A stretch of DNA of 64,000 nucleotides, taken from NCBI RefSeq assembly GCF_000527035.1, contig NZ_AZUK01000001.1, positions 496,001-560,000 of the forward strand. Reading direction: 5' to 3'. Below the pieces are notes generated by a model, which was not told the origin of the DNA, ran no database searches, and was given only the letters and a program-made list of their open reading frames with translations. The DNA is from Tolumonas lignilytica (lineage in GTDB: Bacteria; Pseudomonadota; Gammaproteobacteria; Enterobacterales; Aeromonadaceae). Each line of letters starts with the position of its first letter. Positions within the stretch are counted from its first letter, which is position 1. Position numbers and translations under genes: made by a program. Below are positions 1-8,934 of the stretch, in pieces.

Positions 1-422
1 AACACTTTACTCCAGAATACCGTCGACTCCCATTTGGGATGGGTGTTCAGCATGGTAATACCCTGAGCAAGAGGATCATTGTCTGTATTAGATGTATGAG
101 TGATATCTTCAGAAAACCCAATAGTTTTTATAACACGACCATTTTTTGTAGTGAGCAGATAATGATCTGCTGTCACCCATTTCAGCTCTTTATTATTTTC
201 AACTTCAGCTAATACAGAAAAAACCTTTGCCGCATCATCAACCTGTATATATACAGAAGCATAAGGCAATTTCTTTATGTAATCAGGAGATATATTTGCA
301 TCAGGTAGCCCTGTTGTAGCCAATTTTACCGTATCTGCGACATCTCGAGCATAGTTAGAGCAAGCACTTAGCCCTGATGCGATCAGACATAATAAAAGCG
401 CGTTTTTACCCAGGTTCACCAT
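1..422 (-). CDS. yjbF: YjbF/GfcB family lipoprotein, partial (3' end outside window)
   Basis: The reading frame starts at ATG 422 and runs open for 140 codons to the window edge, so the C-terminus is missing. The N-terminus is a lipoprotein signal: a hydrophobic stretch ends in a lipobox L-S-A-C at residues 18-21, so Cys21 is the likely lipidated residue. The mature part resembles the YjbF/GfcB family, outer-membrane-associated lipoproteins encoded in group 4 capsule and exopolysaccharide operons (gfcABCDE, yjbEFGH). It lies downstream of a YjbE-like small secreted protein, which is the same order as in those operons, so GfcC/GfcD (YjbG/YjbH) homologues are expected just beyond the left edge. 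The family's exact biochemical role is unknown. The family call rests on recalled similarity plus position. Confidence 0.75.
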   Translation of the reverse strand, partial: MVNLGKNALLLCLIASGLSACSNYARDVADTVKLATTGLPDANISPDYIKKLPYASVYIQVDDAAKVFSVLAEVENNKELKWVTADHYLLTTKNGRVIKTIGFSEDITHTSNTDNDPLAQGITMLNTHPKWESTVFWSKV

Positions 423-489
423 GTAATATAGTCCTTAAATAAGCTGACCTTACGGCCAGCTTTAATTAACTCAACTAAAACAACACCAA

Positions 490-822
490 TTAAGTACGCG
501 TAGTTGTAGAAGTAGAAGTAGAAGTAGAAGGATTACTGTTGCTAGATGAAGAAGCTACAGCTACAGCAGCACCAATTGCAGCTGCAGCCGCAACACCAGC
601 AGCAACCGCACCCGCTGTAATGCCACCAACACCAAGACCGATACCAGCAGCACCAGCTGCACCAGCACCAGCACCAGCACCAACAGCGCCTGCGCCTGCA
701 CCAACACCTGCAGTACTTGTAGTACCGCCAGCACCAGCACCAGCACCAGCAACGCCCGCAGCTGCCATTGCATTGGTTGATAACAACAATGCTGCAACTA
801 TCGCAATTAAACCATTTTTCAT
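490..822 (-). CDS. yjbE: Gly/Ala-rich small secreted protein, YjbE/GfcA-like
   Basis: This 110-residue protein has a clear Sec signal peptide (MKN, a hydrophobic core, then cleavage near A-M-A at about residue 21). The rest is almost entirely Gly, Ala, Val, Ser and Thr. Gly-Ala dipeptides fill residues 24-60, an Ala/Val-rich possibly membrane-spanning stretch covers about 61-90, and a Ser/Thr tail ends the protein. An AGAGAGG ribosome site lies upstream of ATG 822. YjbE and GfcA are equally short, low-complexity exported proteins encoded immediately before YjbF/GfcB, and that position is kept here. Function is unproven in any species; a role in exopolysaccharide secretion or modification is inferred from the operon. 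Similarity in a low-complexity protein is weak evidence, so the call leans on gene order. Confidence 0.6.
   Translation of the reverse strand: MKNGLIAIVAALLLSTNAMAAAGVAGAGAGAGGTTSTAGVGAGAGAVGAGAGAGAAGAAGIGLGVGGITAGAVAAGVAAAAAIGAAVAVASSSSNSNPSTSTSTSTTTRT
506..529. repeat. Hexanucleotide tandem repeat (GTAGAA x4) inside the yjbE-like gene
   Basis: Four perfect head-to-tail copies of GTAGAA lie near the 3' end of the YjbE-like gene and encode alternating Ser-Thr on the minus strand. A change in copy number would keep the frame and alter only the length of the Ser/Thr tail. Confidence 0.8.
640..757. repeat. Imperfect ACCAGC-type repeat tract encoding Gly-Ala
   Basis: The plus strand carries many near-copies of ACCAGC/ACCAGCACC across this interval. 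On the minus strand they encode the Gly-Ala blocks of the YjbE-like protein. Such tracts can expand or contract in steps that keep the frame. Confidence 0.6.
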
Positions 823-903
823 GAGAACAACCTCTCTGTTTATGTTGTAAGTACAACAGGTTGAAACATCGCTTTAAAAACAAGCCATATTTCGCCCTTC
901 ATT

Positions 904-1896
904 TTACGCTGCAACGGATTTATTGCGGCGATTTGCAGCATATTTGATTAAGGCAATGATTACGCCAAACATCCCCCCTAATATGCCGCCCAAAATAACA
1001 ATCAATGCTCGTTTTGGTTTTGTTTTTTCTTCTGCAACAACTGCAGGATCCAACGTTTTGAAAACATACTCTGGATTCACTTCTGACAGCATTAATGTCT
1101 TAGTCTGCTCTTCAATTAATTGATAAAACACGGTTTGCATATCAGCTACAGATGTTTTTTCTAATTGTTGCTTTAAATATGCAATATTCCGTTTAGCTTC
1201 CACTTGGTCGCGATTTTTCATGTACTGATTGAGATCGGCAATAAACCAATCGGTCCACTGTTTTGCCAATTGTGGAGAATAAAAATCGACAGACACAGTA
1301 ACAAAACCACTCTTCTTATCTTGAGTAATAGTGATTAATTTATTAATAACTTTGAATAGCTCCCAATCTGTCGGTACAGCAGCTCTCCCTTCACTAACAT
1401 GCCGCACCCATCTTTGTTGCTGAACATCATAAATCTTACTGTCGATTTTCAATTCGCCTGTTTTTTTGTTGACACCATTTGATGCCATCAATGCCACCTC
1501 TAAATGATGCTCATGTACAAAACGAACTCTAAATTGCCGTGAATTAGCAATTTCTATCGCTACAGATGCTTTATCATTCGTCGCCCCGCCACCAATATTG
1601 ACTCCAGCCAATGAAGCTAATCCACCAAATTGATTAGCTAAGGCCGACAATCCGCTCCCTTTTTGCTCTTCTGAAGGGACTAAGGTTGCTGTAGAGGTAT
1701 AGACATTAGGCAACCAAAGTGCGATACCGATGGAAACAGCCACACCCAAAGTAAAAACAAATAAAATCAAAAACTTACGAATAAGAAGTGCATTCCATAA
1801 TTCAAGCAAATCGATTTCATCATCTCCCGACATCGGCGACATATAATAAGCCGGTATAGTGGTCGTAGTCGGTGAAGAATGGTTATTCTGACTCAT
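904..1896 (-). CDS. Wzz/FepE-type polysaccharide chain-length regulator
   Basis: The 330-residue protein has the Wzz layout. A short cytoplasmic N-terminus containing the D-E-I-D-L-L-E-L-W motif is followed by TM1 at about 38-60, a large periplasmic domain, and a Pro-rich segment leading into TM2 at about 293-318, with a basic C-terminal tail. Wzz proteins form inner-membrane rings that set the number of repeat units added by the Wzy polymerase. It lacks a C-terminal BY-kinase domain, so it belongs with chain-length regulators rather than Wzc. It lies 40 bp after the SLBB exporter gene and before the YjbE/YjbF genes, which suggests one transcript. Which polymer it controls (O-antigen or capsule) cannot be told from this window. 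Confidence 0.88.
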   Translation of the reverse strand: MSQNNHSSPTTTTIPAYYMSPMSGDDEIDLLELWNALLIRKFLILFVFTLGVAVSIGIALWLPNVYTSTATLVPSEEQKGSGLSALANQFGGLASLAGVNIGGGATNDKASVAIEIANSRQFRVRFVHEHHLEVALMASNGVNKKTGELKIDSKIYDVQQQRWVRHVSEGRAAVPTDWELFKVINKLITITQDKKSGFVTVSVDFYSPQLAKQWTDWFIADLNQYMKNRDQVEAKRNIAYLKQQLEKTSVADMQTVFYQLIEEQTKTLMLSEVNPEYVFKTLDPAVVAEEKTKPKRALIVILGGILGGMFGVIIALIKYAANRRNKSVAA

Positions 1897-1936
1897 CTAT
1901 TCATCCTAGAAGGCCGGAATAACCGGCCCGTTATGG

Positions 1937-4576
1937 TTACTGAATCGCTTTCCATGCAACACCAATCTGATACATCATTTGTGTTGCCATTGACCATGTT
2001 GTCATACTGTCCATGTAATCCGTATCCAATGGCACAACGATTGTATCGCCAGGCTCTAATGTACGACTTTTCCGACTAAACCAGTAACCAGATGACGGCA
2101 TCATAACCGAGCCATCAGCCTTAATCACATAGGTTCTATCTGTATCAGCCTGCTTTTTGCTTCCACCTGCTCGCTCGATATAATCTTTAATACTAAATGA
2201 AGCATCAAATGCTTGTGTTGAAGGATATTGAACCTGTCCAAGAATAGAGATGATATTTTGGAACGATGGGATATAGACTCTATCGCCATTTTCGAGTTGG
2301 ATATCGGCTTGTTTATTACCCTCTAGTATCGCCGGCATATTAATTGATAAACGACCAATAGCTTGGGTATTTTCAAGTTGATTGACAAGACTCATAGCTT
2401 CTGTCGGTGGAACCGTATAAGCAGCAGCGGCAGTTTGGCGTCGGAGAGCAAGCGTCGATATTTCCTGCCGCATTTGGTTGCGTAAAAATTCAAGACGTTG
2501 ATTTTCTAGATTCCGTAATTCTTCGCGGGCAAATACTGTAGCTTTCGGATTTGCGAATGCCGTTAATCCACCCACTCGATTTATTAACTGAGATAATGAT
2601 TCACCACGTTTTACGGTATATGTACCAGGATATTTCACTTCGCCATATACTTTTACTGTTGCCTCTTCACGCCATTCGGGCTTCGTTAAGACATTCAAAC
2701 TATCTTTTGATTTAATCTGAATATCATTGTTAGCTGATATAGCATCATGCACGCTAATTCGAGAATGAATTATATTGATATTTTTTCCTTGTTCATTTAT
2801 ACGCGATAATTCAATCACACCTGCAGGCTCTCTCATTCCTCCAGCTGCAATTAACAGATCTTTCGTCTTCATTCCCGTAGTAATAGGATAGAACCCTGGA
2901 TATTTTACTTCACCTCTGACTTCAGCTAGCTGCAATGGTTCAGCCTGATTTGCCTGAAATTTTAATTGTTCAATAATTGGAGCAAGGAGGCTTTGTCTGG
3001 AAGCCGAAATAGCAACATTTGTATTAGTGATCGAATCACTGGTCTCCAAGCCAAGCGGTTTGGAAGAATCCGTAATGCTTTGCCCTGTATCTTTATTGGC
3101 AATAGCTCCATTAGTTGTATTTAATTGAGCCTTGCCTTTAACAATTTGTTTTTCTGCAATGCTTGATTGTATGGTATTTTCAACCGGAGCATTTGTTTCC
3201 TCATTAGAAGAAAAAATCAGAATTTGATCTTTAGCTTGTAAAACCAGATCATTTGCACTGCTAGGTTCGGCAATTGCTTTTCCAATACTGAATTGTTCAA
3301 CATGGATATCGTGATGGTCATTAACTTCCCGAACAAGTAGTGAATAATCAAGATCAGCATTCTCTTGTAAATCTCGGGCTTTGTTTTGAATTAACTGACT
3401 AACCCTAATACCTGGACGGTAATTATAAATACCACCATGAATAACAGCACCTTTCACACTAATCGCATTAGGCGTTTCTGTTGATGTCGCTTTAACTGTT
3501 ACAACATCCCCATCTTGAATTTTAAAATTACGACCATTAGCTGTTGTTGTGTCAAGGTCATATACTTTTTTACCTTGTTGTGTAGGCCTCAACACTGAAA
3601 CTTCTTTTAATGCAGCCGCCTTTACTCCGCCAGCTAGTGATAATACCTCTGTCAATGGTGTCTGATGTGACAATTCATAAATAGCCGGACGTTTTACTAA
3701 GCCAGTAACGGTAACTTCTTTTCCTTTAGGAGCAATAAAAACTGTATCGCCAGCGGTTAGCCGAATGTCCTGACTGCTGTCTCCCGATAACAACATATTG
3801 TATAGATCAATATGTTGTACAACTTTATTGCCTCGTTTTACTTGAACATTACGTAATGAACCTACCGTATCGATGCCTCCCGCTATAAGCAGTGCTTGAG
3901 TGACAGTCGTTAAAGCATTTACATTATAAGCGCCAGGTTTATATGCATCACCCATAACGAAGATTTGCATAGTACGCAATGAACCAAAACTAATCGATGA
4001 TTCAACTCCGATGAACTGTTTAGCAATATGTTCTTGTAAATTAGTTTTTACTTCTTGAAAAGTTAATCCAGCAACATTAATTGGCCCTAATTTGGGGAAG
4101 TTAATATTACCTTCTCGACCAACCTTTAATGTATAACTTGAATTTTCTTTTCCAAATAATTGAACTTTAAGCTCATCACCTGGCCCAACAATATAATCAT
4201 CAGGAACAGGAATATCACTTAATGGAGTTTGTGAGGTCGGTTGCCCAGCAAAAATATTATAACCAAACGGTTGTAATTCATTTTTGCCAGCATTCGTCTG
4301 GATATTCTGGCGTTGGCTTACTCGCGATGCATCAATTTCTCGAGGTTGAATTGTAGGCACAGCCTCGGAGGCAATTGAGTTTTCATTAGAACTCCCTACA
4401 GATAAACTATTCAAATCAATACCATATTGTGCTGCCAATGCTTGCTGTTGGGCTGCAGGCAATTGCTTGAATTTTGCCATCATCTCAGGAGAAACAGTCG
4501 CCGCAAATGATGATACTGACATCACACCAGCCAATAATAAGGAAAACGGTAACGATTTGATCTTCATCGGGTACAT
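1937..4576 (-). CDS. SLBB-domain polysaccharide export protein, Wza/OtnA-type
   Basis: The 879-residue protein has a Sec signal peptide at the N-terminus and a polysaccharide-export (Poly_export) domain at about 125-205, recognised by D-Y-I-V-G-P-G-D. Several SLBB-type beta-grasp repeats follow along the rest of the chain, seen as recurring G-x-V-x-x-P-G-x-Y segments. It is more than twice the length of E. coli Wza (about 380) and has no lipobox Cys, which is the pattern of the large OtnA/WbfF exporters of Vibrio capsule and O-antigen loci. It should form or line the outer-membrane exit pore together with Wzz and Wzi. A second Met three codons in (4567) has better spacing to the AGGA ribosome site and may be the true start. 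Confidence 0.87.
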   Translation of the reverse strand: MYPMKIKSLPFSLLLAGVMSVSSFAATVSPEMMAKFKQLPAAQQQALAAQYGIDLNSLSVGSSNENSIASEAVPTIQPREIDASRVSQRQNIQTNAGKNELQPFGYNIFAGQPTSQTPLSDIPVPDDYIVGPGDELKVQLFGKENSSYTLKVGREGNINFPKLGPINVAGLTFQEVKTNLQEHIAKQFIGVESSISFGSLRTMQIFVMGDAYKPGAYNVNALTTVTQALLIAGGIDTVGSLRNVQVKRGNKVVQHIDLYNMLLSGDSSQDIRLTAGDTVFIAPKGKEVTVTGLVKRPAIYELSHQTPLTEVLSLAGGVKAAALKEVSVLRPTQQGKKVYDLDTTTANGRNFKIQDGDVVTVKATSTETPNAISVKGAVIHGGIYNYRPGIRVSQLIQNKARDLQENADLDYSLLVREVNDHHDIHVEQFSIGKAIAEPSSANDLVLQAKDQILIFSSNEETNAPVENTIQSSIAEKQIVKGKAQLNTTNGAIANKDTGQSITDSSKPLGLETSDSITNTNVAISASRQSLLAPIIEQLKFQANQAEPLQLAEVRGEVKYPGFYPITTGMKTKDLLIAAGGMREPAGVIELSRINEQGKNINIIHSRISVHDAISANNDIQIKSKDSLNVLTKPEWREEATVKVYGEVKYPGTYTVKRGESLSQLINRVGGLTAFANPKATVFAREELRNLENQRLEFLRNQMRQEISTLALRRQTAAAAYTVPPTEAMSLVNQLENTQAIGRLSINMPAILEGNKQADIQLENGDRVYIPSFQNIISILGQVQYPSTQAFDASFSIKDYIERAGGSKKQADTDRTYVIKADGSVMMPSSGYWFSRKSRTLEPGDTIVVPLDTDYMDSMTTWSMATQMMYQIGVAWKAIQ

Positions 4577-4591
4577 ATCCTGTGAAATCTT

Positions 4592-5926
4592 TTAATTAAA
4601 ACGATATTCGTAGTTGATGCCAAAATTATTACGATCTTGACCTATAATGGGTTTATTTAAAAATGATGTATTAAATGTGAGTAATCCAGCAAGTATTGGT
4701 TGTTTAAATTGTCCTGTAATTCGATTCACTGACTTATTTTCATCTAATACGGTGTTATGCCAAAATAAAGAAACTTGTTGATCTGTCGATAATTGCCAAT
4801 AACTTCCTACACTTAACTCATGATCTGCCGGAATACTTATAATCGATGCCCGTCTATGTTCTAACGTTTGCATATAATAGTTATCACTGCTTTCTTTTTG
4901 TAGTGCATATTCAATTACCCAACGAACAGACTGATTCGAGATCAACCACTGGGCATCGGTACCGATCATTTTATATTTCAACGTATTCTGACGAGTCTGG
5001 CCTTCTTCCGCATAGATGCCCCCTGCGCCCTGTAAGGGTAACGCCGATGACAATCGAGCATCCATTGAATACAATCCATTGCTATTCCCTGCCGTTATCG
5101 CCTTTGCCCATTCAGTTGTTTTATTCTCGGATTCATCTCCCCCAAACCAACTCTTATAGGTAGCACCAAGTTGTAAGTGTGAAGTAGGCTTCAATGCCAG
5201 ACGTGAAGCAGATAAATAACTATCTGCCGCATCATTGTTTTGTTTAGCAATGAGAGTTTCGAGCCATAGAGTGCCAACAACGGGAATTTTAGGTTTCAGA
5301 TAACTCACAGAAAATGATGGGAGTGGATAAGATTGTTCTGCGATACCACTACTATGAATCCATCCAGGGCCCCACCAGCGAGGCAACCAGCCAAAAGACA
5401 TACTGAAATCATGAATGGCAACCGCAAAATAACTATTATCAAAATTCCAACGTTCATTTTTGTCATCAGCCTGACGCAGACCTGATGCAATTCTGAATGC
5501 AAATTGATCTTCCATGATTTCATGACTGATACTCATGCCCGCTTTGGTTTTCTGGTATCCACCAAAACCGTTATTTCCTGCTTGAGCGTCACTGGCACCG
5601 CTTAGTATCAAATGATTACGACCTCGACCTAAACGCTCACTATCCAGCCGATAGTCAACACTGTGATAGGCCAATTCTTCGGCTGGCGACAGATGTTCAA
5701 TATCCATTCGGCTGAACTGATCATTGAATAAAGACCATCGCACTGGATATGTGTTGGTTGGCATCGACAACAAACCACGGTCAGCCAAAAATTGCACGTC
5801 AGAACGCAAAAAGGGATCATCAGCCTCCACCCATGGCGACGCCCAGCTTTGAGTGCATACAACAATGCTAATTAGTAACGAGAACCCTTGTGTTTTCTTC
5901 ATGATGAAATTCAGGAGTGTAATCAT
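4592..5926 (-). CDS. Capsule assembly Wzi family outer-membrane protein
   Basis: The 444-residue protein shows the features of the Wzi family. It has a signal peptide ending near S-W-A-S-P-W, an N-terminal segment that matches the periplasmic helical bundle of Wzi (x-D-x-F-L-R-S-D-V-Q-x-L-A-D), then a long run of alternating amphipathic strands ending in Asn-Tyr-Glu-Tyr-Arg-Phe-Asn, a typical terminal beta-barrel strand. Wzi is a monomeric barrel that anchors or assembles capsular polysaccharide at the cell surface. It is the first gene after the JUMPStart element and lies 15 bp before the SLBB exporter. ATG 5926 opens the frame, but Met9 (5902) gives a more ordinary signal peptide (M-K-K start). 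Neither has a strong ribosome site, so the start is uncertain. Confidence 0.85.
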   Translation of the reverse strand: MITLLNFIMKKTQGFSLLISIVVCTQSWASPWVEADDPFLRSDVQFLADRGLLSMPTNTYPVRWSLFNDQFSRMDIEHLSPAEELAYHSVDYRLDSERLGRGRNHLILSGASDAQAGNNGFGGYQKTKAGMSISHEIMEDQFAFRIASGLRQADDKNERWNFDNSYFAVAIHDFSMSFGWLPRWWGPGWIHSSGIAEQSYPLPSFSVSYLKPKIPVVGTLWLETLIAKQNNDAADSYLSASRLALKPTSHLQLGATYKSWFGGDESENKTTEWAKAITAGNSNGLYSMDARLSSALPLQGAGGIYAEEGQTRQNTLKYKMIGTDAQWLISNQSVRWVIEYALQKESSDNYYMQTLEHRRASIISIPADHELSVGSYWQLSTDQQVSLFWHNTVLDENKSVNRITGQFKQPILAGLLTFNTSFLNKPIIGQDRNNFGINYEYRFN

Positions 5927-5940
5927 AGTTATTGTTGAGA

Positions 5941-5975
5941 CAGGCTACCGCCCCTGGCTTACCGCTGCCACACTG
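5941..5975 (-). promoter_or_regulatory. JUMPStart sequence with ops element (RfaH recruitment)
   Basis: On the minus strand, 35 bp between galE and the Wzi gene read CAGTG...GTAAGCCAGGGGCGGTAG...CTG, matching the JUMPStart consensus found at the head of O-antigen, capsule and LPS-core operons. Positions 5952-5941 read GGCGGTAGCCTG, the ops core that pauses RNA polymerase and recruits the NusG paralogue RfaH. It lies in the untranslated leader 15 bp before the first start codon, as expected. It predicts RfaH-dependent readthrough of the long export operon. Confidence 0.9.
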
Positions 5976-6043
5976 CGGATGAAATACTAAATTGGATAAC
6001 GCCGCACCAATATAATGCAACGCTGGATAATTTTGAAATCTAA

Positions 6044-7060
6044 CTAGTTTGTTTGATATCCGTTAGGATTCTTTGATTGCCAGCACCATGTATCTTGCAT
6101 CATGTCATCTAGCGATCGTTTTGCTTCCCAACCTAAATCTTTCGCTGCGTAAGCAGGATCGGACCAGCATTCAGCAATATCACCGGGGCGACGATCTACA
6201 ATTTTATATGCAATTTTTATACCAGATGCTTTTTCAAAAGCATGGATCATATCCAGCACTGAATAACCTTTTCCTGTACCCAGGTTATAGGTCAAAACGC
6301 CACGCTCGCGTTTTATTCGCTCGATGGCTTTGATATGCCCGACAGCCAAATCAACAACATGGATATAATCACGAACCCCCGTACCATCGGGTGTAGGATA
6401 ATCATTACCAAATACGGAGAGCTCAGAACGACGGCCAATGGCGACCTGACTAATAAACGGGAGAAGATTATTAGGGATACCATTGGGATCTTCCCCCATT
6501 AAACCTGAAGCATGGGCCCCGACCGGATTAAAGTATCGCAGTAATACAATCCCCCAGCGAGGCTCTGCTTTGGCAACATCACGCAAAATTTCTTCAACCA
6601 TCAATTTAGAACGGCCATAAGGATTAGTTGCCGATAATGGAAACTTTTCGTTGATTGGAACTGATAGAGGATCACCATAGACGGTTGCAGACGAACTGAA
6701 GACTAAATCAAATACTTCTGCTTGCTGCATGACATCGCAGAGTGTCAATGTTGCAGCAATATTGTTTTGATAATATTTCAAAGGAAGGCGAGTCGACTCA
6801 CCAACGGCTTTTAAGCCAGCAAAGTGAATGACCGATTTTATATTATGCTTTTCGAATATATTCTGTAACGCCAGTGCATCACGGATATCAACTTCATAAA
6901 ACGCAGGTTTCTTGCCTGTTAATTCAGCTATCCGCTCTAGTACTTTCGGATGCGAATTACAGAAGTTATCCGCAATCACGACGTCGTAGCCCGAATTTAA
7001 TAGCTCAACGACAGTATGACTGCCGATATAACCCGTACCGCCAGTTACAAGAATTGTCAT
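6044..7060 (-). CDS. galE: UDP-glucose 4-epimerase GalE
   Basis: The 338-residue protein is a full-length short-chain dehydrogenase-type epimerase. The NAD-binding Gly motif G-x-x-G-x-x-G is at residues 7-13, the catalytic Ser/Thr region S-S-S-A-T-V-Y-G at about 122-129, and the Tyr-x-x-x-Lys pair at Y148/K152. It interconverts UDP-glucose and UDP-galactose in the cytoplasm, feeding galactose metabolism and, given its place directly before the export operon, surface-polysaccharide precursors. A 117-bp gap containing the JUMPStart element separates it from the Wzi gene, so the two may be separate transcripts. The leader contains the palindrome TAGTTAA/TTAACTA (7074-7090). Confidence 0.96.
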   Translation of the reverse strand: MTILVTGGTGYIGSHTVVELLNSGYDVVIADNFCNSHPKVLERIAELTGKKPAFYEVDIRDALALQNIFEKHNIKSVIHFAGLKAVGESTRLPLKYYQNNIAATLTLCDVMQQAEVFDLVFSSSATVYGDPLSVPINEKFPLSATNPYGRSKLMVEEILRDVAKAEPRWGIVLLRYFNPVGAHASGLMGEDPNGIPNNLLPFISQVAIGRRSELSVFGNDYPTPDGTGVRDYIHVVDLAVGHIKAIERIKRERGVLTYNLGTGKGYSVLDMIHAFEKASGIKIAYKIVDRRPGDIAECWSDPAYAAKDLGWEAKRSLDDMMQDTWCWQSKNPNGYQTN

Positions 7061-7361
7061 ATAGTGTGCTCTTTAGTTAATCCTTAACTATTTTTTTGTG
7101 ATGTGCTTCAAACCATCTGAACCCATTGTAATCAGATGTATAAACGCAAGCTATTAATTTCGTATTCTTTTGTTTCAGGCTTGGCATATATCATCAAAAA
7201 TAAATAATCAATTTTCTTCTGAATATGTATACATCTGAACGAATCTAATTTAACACACAATCAACATGCAATTAACAATCGCCACCATATAAATTTTGAA
7301 AAATCCCTTTCTTTTCATATGGATTATAACCAAAGAGCCCCAAAGGAGCTCTTTGAATATT
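7061..7361. other. AT-rich intergenic region between galE and phoU
   Basis: About 300 bp with no credible ORF. It should hold the galE promoter on the minus strand, but no pair of -35/-10 hexamers stands out in the AT-rich sequence. The palindrome TAGTTAA-TCC-TTAACTA at 7074-7090 is followed on the plus strand by a run of T, so it could form a weak hairpin in the galE leader. The left-reading phoU terminator occupies 7332-7354. Confidence 0.6.
7332..7354 (-). terminator. Hairpin after phoU (end of pst operon)
   Basis: A 10-bp stem (AAAGAGCTCC pairing with GGGGCTCTTT, one G-U pair) with a 3-nt loop lies 8 bp after the phoU stop. No long T-tract follows, so termination strength is uncertain. 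It could instead act as an mRNA 3'-end stabiliser. Confidence 0.6.
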
Positions 7362-8057
7362 TTATCTATCAAGTGAGTCGACGTTTTCAATCTTGGTATG
7401 ACGAACGTCTTTTCCTTTTACGCAGTAGATAATGTAGTCACTGATGTGTTGGCAACGATCACCGATACGTTCAATTGAACGGGCACACCAGAGCACATCC
7501 AATACTTGAGGAATTGTGCGCGGATCTTCCATCATATAAGTCATCAATTCACGAATAATAGACTCATATTGACGATCAATTTTGTCATCGTCATGGTATA
7601 AACGAACAGCGGCTTCCACATCCATCCGGGCAAAGGCATCTAATGCATCATGCAACATTTTGATAGCCAAGCGCCCCATGCTATCGAGCGAAACCAATGG
7701 CGCCTGGGTACGGCCTGTGCTTTTCAGTACCATGCGCGCCAGTTTATCTGCCACATCACCCATGCGTTCCAAATCAGTCACCGTTTTGGAAATCATCAGA
7801 ATCAATCGCAGATCACTTGCTGCTGGCTGACGTTTCGCAATGATGCGAGTACACTCTTCATCAATCGCAATCTCCATGGCGTTAACCTTGAGATCGGTTT
7901 CGACAATATTACGAGCCAGTTCAACATCTTGTGAATGTATTGCTTCCAGCGCATTACTAAGCTGCTGTTCTACCATACCGCCCATAGCTAAAACACTGCT
8001 ACGAATGGTTTCCAGTTCGGTATTAAACTGACCGGATATGTGTTTGTTTACTTCCAC
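7362..8057 (-). CDS. phoU: Phosphate signalling protein PhoU
   Basis: The 231-residue protein consists of two three-helix-bundle PhoU domains. Each carries the metal-binding helix pattern E/D-x-x-x-D (for example around [10 protein letters not shown] and [11 protein letters not shown]). PhoU bridges the PstB ATPase and the PhoR kinase and keeps PhoR off when phosphate is ample. It is the last gene of pstC-pstA-pstB-phoU, 17 bp after pstB. Translation starts at GTG 8057, which has a strong GGGAGG site a few bases upstream. Length and order match the usual enterobacterial and Vibrio arrangement. Confidence 0.97.
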   Translation of the reverse strand: MEVNKHISGQFNTELETIRSSVLAMGGMVEQQLSNALEAIHSQDVELARNIVETDLKVNAMEIAIDEECTRIIAKRQPAASDLRLILMISKTVTDLERMGDVADKLARMVLKSTGRTQAPLVSLDSMGRLAIKMLHDALDAFARMDVEAAVRLYHDDDKIDRQYESIIRELMTYMMEDPRTIPQVLDVLWCARSIERIGDRCQHISDYIIYCVKGKDVRHTKIENVDSLDR

Positions 8058-8074
8058 GTTAACCTCCCGTGTTG

Positions 8075-8893
8075 TTAACCGTAACGACCCGTAATGTAGT
8101 CTTCGGTTTTTTTCATCTTCGGTTTAGTGAAGATGGTGTTGGTGTCAGAATATTCGATCAGCTCACCCATATACATAAAAGCCGTCTGGTCAGAGACACG
8201 CGCGGCTTGTTGCATATTGTGTGTTACGATCACCACGGTATATTTGCTTTTCAGCTCATTAATCAATTCTTCAATTGTTAATGTTGATATTGGATCCAAC
8301 GCTGAGGTCGGTTCATCCAACAGTAAAACTTCGGGTTCTATTGCGATAGCACGCGCAATCACTAAACGTTGTTGCTGCCCTCCTGATAATCCGAAGGCAT
8401 TTTCATTCAGTCGATCCTTAACTTCATCCCATAACGCCGCGCCGCGTAAACTACGTTCGACAGCGACATCCAGTTCACGACGCATGTTGATCCCCTGCAG
8501 ACGCAAACCATACACGACATTTTCGTAGATCGATTTGGGAAATGGGTTAGGTCGCTGGAAAACCATGCCAACACGACGACGCAATGCGGCAACATCAACA
8601 CTGCGATCGTAGATATTTTTTCCATGCAATAAAATTTCACCCTCAACACGGCAGGTTTCAACCAGATCGTTCATCCGGTTAATACAGCGTAACAATGTCG
8701 ATTTACCACAGCCTGACGGTCCGATAAACGCAGTCACCTGCCCTTTCGGTATTTTCATGCCGATATTGAATAATGCCTGTTTATTGCTGTAATAAAGATT
8801 CAGCCCCTTCACTTCTAATGCTGTTCTATCCGCCGCTAAATTCACCAAATCAATGGCTTCACTGCTACTAATAGTCGGAGTTACATTAATCAT
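8075..8893 (-). CDS. pstB: Phosphate ABC transporter ATP-binding protein PstB
   Basis: The 272-residue ATPase contains Walker [11 protein letters not shown]-loop, ABC signature L-S-G-G-Q-Q-Q-R, Walker B L-L-L-D-E-P and the switch His in V-T-H-N-M. It powers high-affinity phosphate import through the PstC-PstA channel, with PstS delivering the ligand, and relays transport status to PhoU/PhoR. About 15 residues of N-terminal extension precede the conserved start of the family. It sits between pstA (41-bp gap) and phoU (17-bp gap) in one minus-strand operon driven by the Pho promoter near 12.9 kb. Confidence 0.98.
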   Translation of the reverse strand: MINVTPTISSSEAIDLVNLAADRTALEVKGLNLYYSNKQALFNIGMKIPKGQVTAFIGPSGCGKSTLLRCINRMNDLVETCRVEGEILLHGKNIYDRSVDVAALRRRVGMVFQRPNPFPKSIYENVVYGLRLQGINMRRELDVAVERSLRGAALWDEVKDRLNENAFGLSGGQQQRLVIARAIAIEPEVLLLDEPTSALDPISTLTIEELINELKSKYTVVIVTHNMQQAARVSDQTAFMYMGELIEYSDTNTIFTKPKMKKTEDYITGRYG

Positions 8894-8934
8894 ATTTTCC
8901 TCAACTCTGGAAACTTACATTCCGGGGCAATTTA

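Noticed and set aside
539..850. Pro/Ala-rich plus-strand ORF opposite the YjbE-like gene
   Set aside because: It is the mirror of the Gly/Ala repeat tract, while the minus-strand frame has a proper signal peptide, ribosome site and family position.
7074..7097. TAGTTAA/TTAACTA hairpin followed by T-run as a plus-strand terminator
   Set aside because: No plus-strand gene ends here and the stem has no strong GC pairs except one; it is better described as part of the galE leader.
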